This document shows positions 61,401-64,000 of a DNA stretch of 64,000 nucleotides, piece by piece. Positions within the stretch are counted from its first letter, which is position 1; each line of letters starts with the position of its first letter. The notes below the pieces were generated by a model. The model did not search any database. It was not told where the DNA came from and was given only the letters and a program-made list of their open reading frames with translations. A program made the translations under genes and the position numbers. This DNA is from Gorsachius magnificus (lineage: Eukaryota; Chordata; Aves; Pelecaniformes; Ardeidae), in the NCBI GenBank assembly GCA_034008185.1, contig CM067082.1, positions 124,993,988 to 125,057,987 on the forward strand. Direction: 5' to 3'.

Positions 61401-64000
61401 CACATCTTCCTTTCCCCCTAATTCTTAATCCCACATGAAAGGAAAAGCATGAAAAAATACTAAAAGGAAATACTAGTGATAAATTGCATTAGATTTAATA
61501 CCAACCATTTTATTTCCTTCAAACTCTTGTTCTCCATTCAGAAAGATATCTGGCTGCTTTGATGCTTACAATGTCAAAAGAGATATTGCTCTGTTGCTCC
61601 CTCTGTTCTGGGTTGTTCTTTGTCATCATAATTTTCTTTACCATGCTCTTTCAATATGATTTTCAAACCTCATTCACAGCACTTTCTGTGTTGAATGCAA
61701 GAACTTCCCAAATTTATCCCAAGTTCTGTCTCCTTACATTAAAATCCTCCTGTTTTTCAGAGCCTTTCATTTTAGTCCCAGCACCTAAAATCCAGACTCT
61801 TAACTGTTCTTATGGTCATAAATGAAATATATTGATTTCCCCAACTCATTAACTTATCCTTAATTACTCACTAATTTGAAGGGGCTCCTGAGATTCATGC
61901 AGATTGTATGGTCCTTCCTGTAGAGGGACTATTGGCATATTAACACTGCTTATGTCAATTGTCTCTTCCGTATTTGGGGTGTCCTGTTCTGCACATCTGT
62001 AAATAAAGACATTCGGTGGCATATGAGGATACGTTACCTCAGACTTTCCAACTATATGTGGTGAGAAAGCACGCTTAGGGAAAATGCATTTTTCAGCTAC
62101 TCAGTTTTCTTATGTCTTTCTTATAGAACATAATCGGGATGCACAACCCATGTTCTCCATTCTGTGTGCATCTTCTGTGTTCATTTAAATGTTGTGGTTA
62201 CCAGGGGACTGAGGCAGGGACAGCTGGACCATTTATGGGGTAAGCTGCAGAAATGAGATGAATGTCTAAAAACTAGAATAAGTGTTTCAGTAGCTGTTCT
62301 TGCAGCGAGTTATTCACCAGAGTCTCACTACAGCATTCAAACCTTTTACCTCTTGTGCACACTGCTGCTAGGCTTTTAGGAAGACCATAATGTAATGGTC
62401 CCATTGGAGAGTCAGGTCATCAAAAAAGCTCTTAAAAAAATTGAGCTAAAATCTTGTTGTTGCATTTAGCTAATGGTGATAACTACCATGTTTTAATTTG
62501 CAAATATATGAACAAAGGCTTGAATTCCAATTAAATTAGAAGAAAGAAAAGAACGAGTTTAATTCTCTGGGTTTGGTGGTTGTTTTTTTTTTAATCAGAG
62601 AGGTAGGAGGCACAAGAAGAACAGGAGTCCTGCAAGTCAGTTGGAAATCTGTTTATTTTTTAAGCGTCATACCCTAATAAAGAGGATTCTTAAACTATTC
62701 AAAGGCACATGGTTCTTGGTCAATTAAAAAGAAATAAAATCTAGTTTTCTTCAGATTTGCTTGAATTTTGCAGAAGATATACATACACGTTTCATTTTGA
62801 CTGCACTATGTAATTCTGTCCTTTTAACTAGAGAGAGCCACTGCCTAAGCAGTTAAATTTATGCTGAAGTCCTTGTAGATGGCTCTATAAATAATCTGCC
62901 TTGGACAATAAAGATTCTGCTTGAGCATAATTGATTTTCATAAAGGATACCAGACACAGCAGCTCCCTGCAAACATTCAATGTTCACTAGCTATTGCCTT
63001 TTTCCTGAAAAAGTTAGCATTTGCAGCCATTTGGATTAGGAAATAACTTCTGTCACAAACCTCACAGTGAAGGAACCATTGGTGAAAACGCTCTTTCAAA
63101 TGACGACCTTTCAATTTGTCTGTGTGGACATAGCCACAATGTTACAAACTCCAGCTACAAATTAAGGAAGGGGTTTTGCCAGCAATCGTACTTATCTTAT
63201 TTCTTATCCAAGAATTAAGGTCTTGATCCAGAATCCATGTGGATCAACAGAATGAAATTCTTTAGCTTCAGCTGCCTACAGACCATACTCTAACTGAAGA
63301 TCATACACATATCGTTAAATATATTGAGTATATAATCATTATAGTCACCTGAAATCCTAAGTTTTCTTAGAATATATTAGTTTAGAATACTTGAACTTAA
63401 GGTATAAGTTACCAGTGGGAAAAGGGAAAAAAAAAACAACCTATCTGTATACAATTTAAAGTAGAAGTTGTTTGTAAAGATTATAAGAAGATTGATCTTC
63501 TAACTAACAAAAAGCACTTATTTGGCTGCATGAAATAAACTATACAACCTACTTCTTGGTTTTCATGTTGGAAATTCTGTTGCCAAGCTCTACCATTAAC
63601 TGTGAGTACCATAGACTTAAATTTGCTGTCACTGAATTTACAGATATAATTTCTACTGGTGTCAAAGGGATGAGTATGGTGTGGAATAGATCAAATATAA
63701 TATTAATACCTTAGAAAAAAATTAAGTAGTGTAGTCAATTGTTGGGTATGCTAAAGAAGTCACAACAGTCTTAGGTCAATTCCCTCCTCTTTATGAAGTT
63801 CTCTGAGGCATGTAACTTTATCCTTGTATTTCATGTGAAACACATGGATTGATAAAATCTTATCAGTGCCAAGGTATATGTTATAATCTGTGTCTGAATA
63901 GGCAGGCAGATGCACACACATGCGCACGCACAGTAATAGTATATGAGCAATACACAGTGTAGGGTGAAGATGTTTGGCAGACTCTTTAAACACCAAGAAC
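55500..64000. other. Intergenic desert to window end, no gene recognised
   Basis: This is 8.5 kb of AT-rich DNA without a supported coding exon. The stretch 56920-57440 is rich in TAAT motifs and has an octamer ATGCAAAT at 57334-57341. A possible hAT terminal sequence lies at 58434. A short CA/CG-type alternating tract is near 63915-63932. The next gene expected by vertebrate synteny (TMEM196) was not found. Confidence 0.6.
58434..58475. repeat. Possible hAT (Charlie-like) DNA transposon terminus
   Basis: CAGTGAATCCCAACCTTTTG followed by GG resembles the common hAT terminal sequence CAGTGGTTCCCAACCTTTT. The eight bases before it, CTCTAAAT, fit the nTCTAnAn target preference of Charlie elements. 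I did not find a matching right terminus, so this may be a solo fragment or chance. Confidence 0.3.

Noticed and set aside
1..64000. CRISPR arrays, operons, tRNA or rRNA genes
   Set aside because: I saw no regularly spaced direct repeats with spacers, no polycistronic gene arrangement and no convincing tRNA or rRNA sequence; the window is avian nuclear DNA.

Overview
This window is vertebrate nuclear DNA, almost certainly from a bird. It is AT-rich and gene-poor, and its coding exons are small, with GT/AG borders and kilobase introns. The recognisable repeats are those typical of birds: four minus-strand CR1 LINE copies ending in the (ATTCTATG)-type tail, one older plus-strand CR1 fragment, and two solo LTRs of an ERVL-like family. 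There are no operons, bacterial promoters, CRISPR arrays or phage genes.

Only one host gene is supported. Positions 2-8955 carry the 3' end of a plus-strand gene that I read as MACC1. Three phase-0 exons (2-571, 2981-3169, 8740-8955) encode the last 324 residues: an SH3 domain followed by two death-like domains. The 5' exons, with the ZU5 region, lie before the window. A 3' UTR follows, with candidate polyadenylation signals at 10010 and 10115.

From about 10.1 kb to 64 kb I see no further host coding exon. In mammals the gene next downstream of MACC1 is TMEM196, and I found no piece of it, so this looks like a MACC1-TMEM196 gene desert. It contains a 25-unit uninterrupted (TCTTC)n microsatellite (10975-11099), a GC-rich patch (about 15.85-16.47 kb), CR1 copies at 17.9, 32.0, 45.3, 51.0 and 52.9 kb, solo LTRs at 39.7 and 51.9 kb, an 88-bp tandem duplication at 55.3 kb, and several MIR-like SINE traces.

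The most active stretch by insertion is 50.97-54.28 kb, where a tiny CR1, a solo LTR and a 1.4-kb CR1 lie together. The last of these keeps an open reverse transcriptase frame of 442 codons. I found no convincing new biological system. The observations most worth checking are the open CR1 frame with a hairpin at its 5' junction, the tandem duplication, the long polypyrimidine microsatellite, and several AT/TAAT-rich stretches that read like conserved non-coding elements. Conservation could not be measured here.
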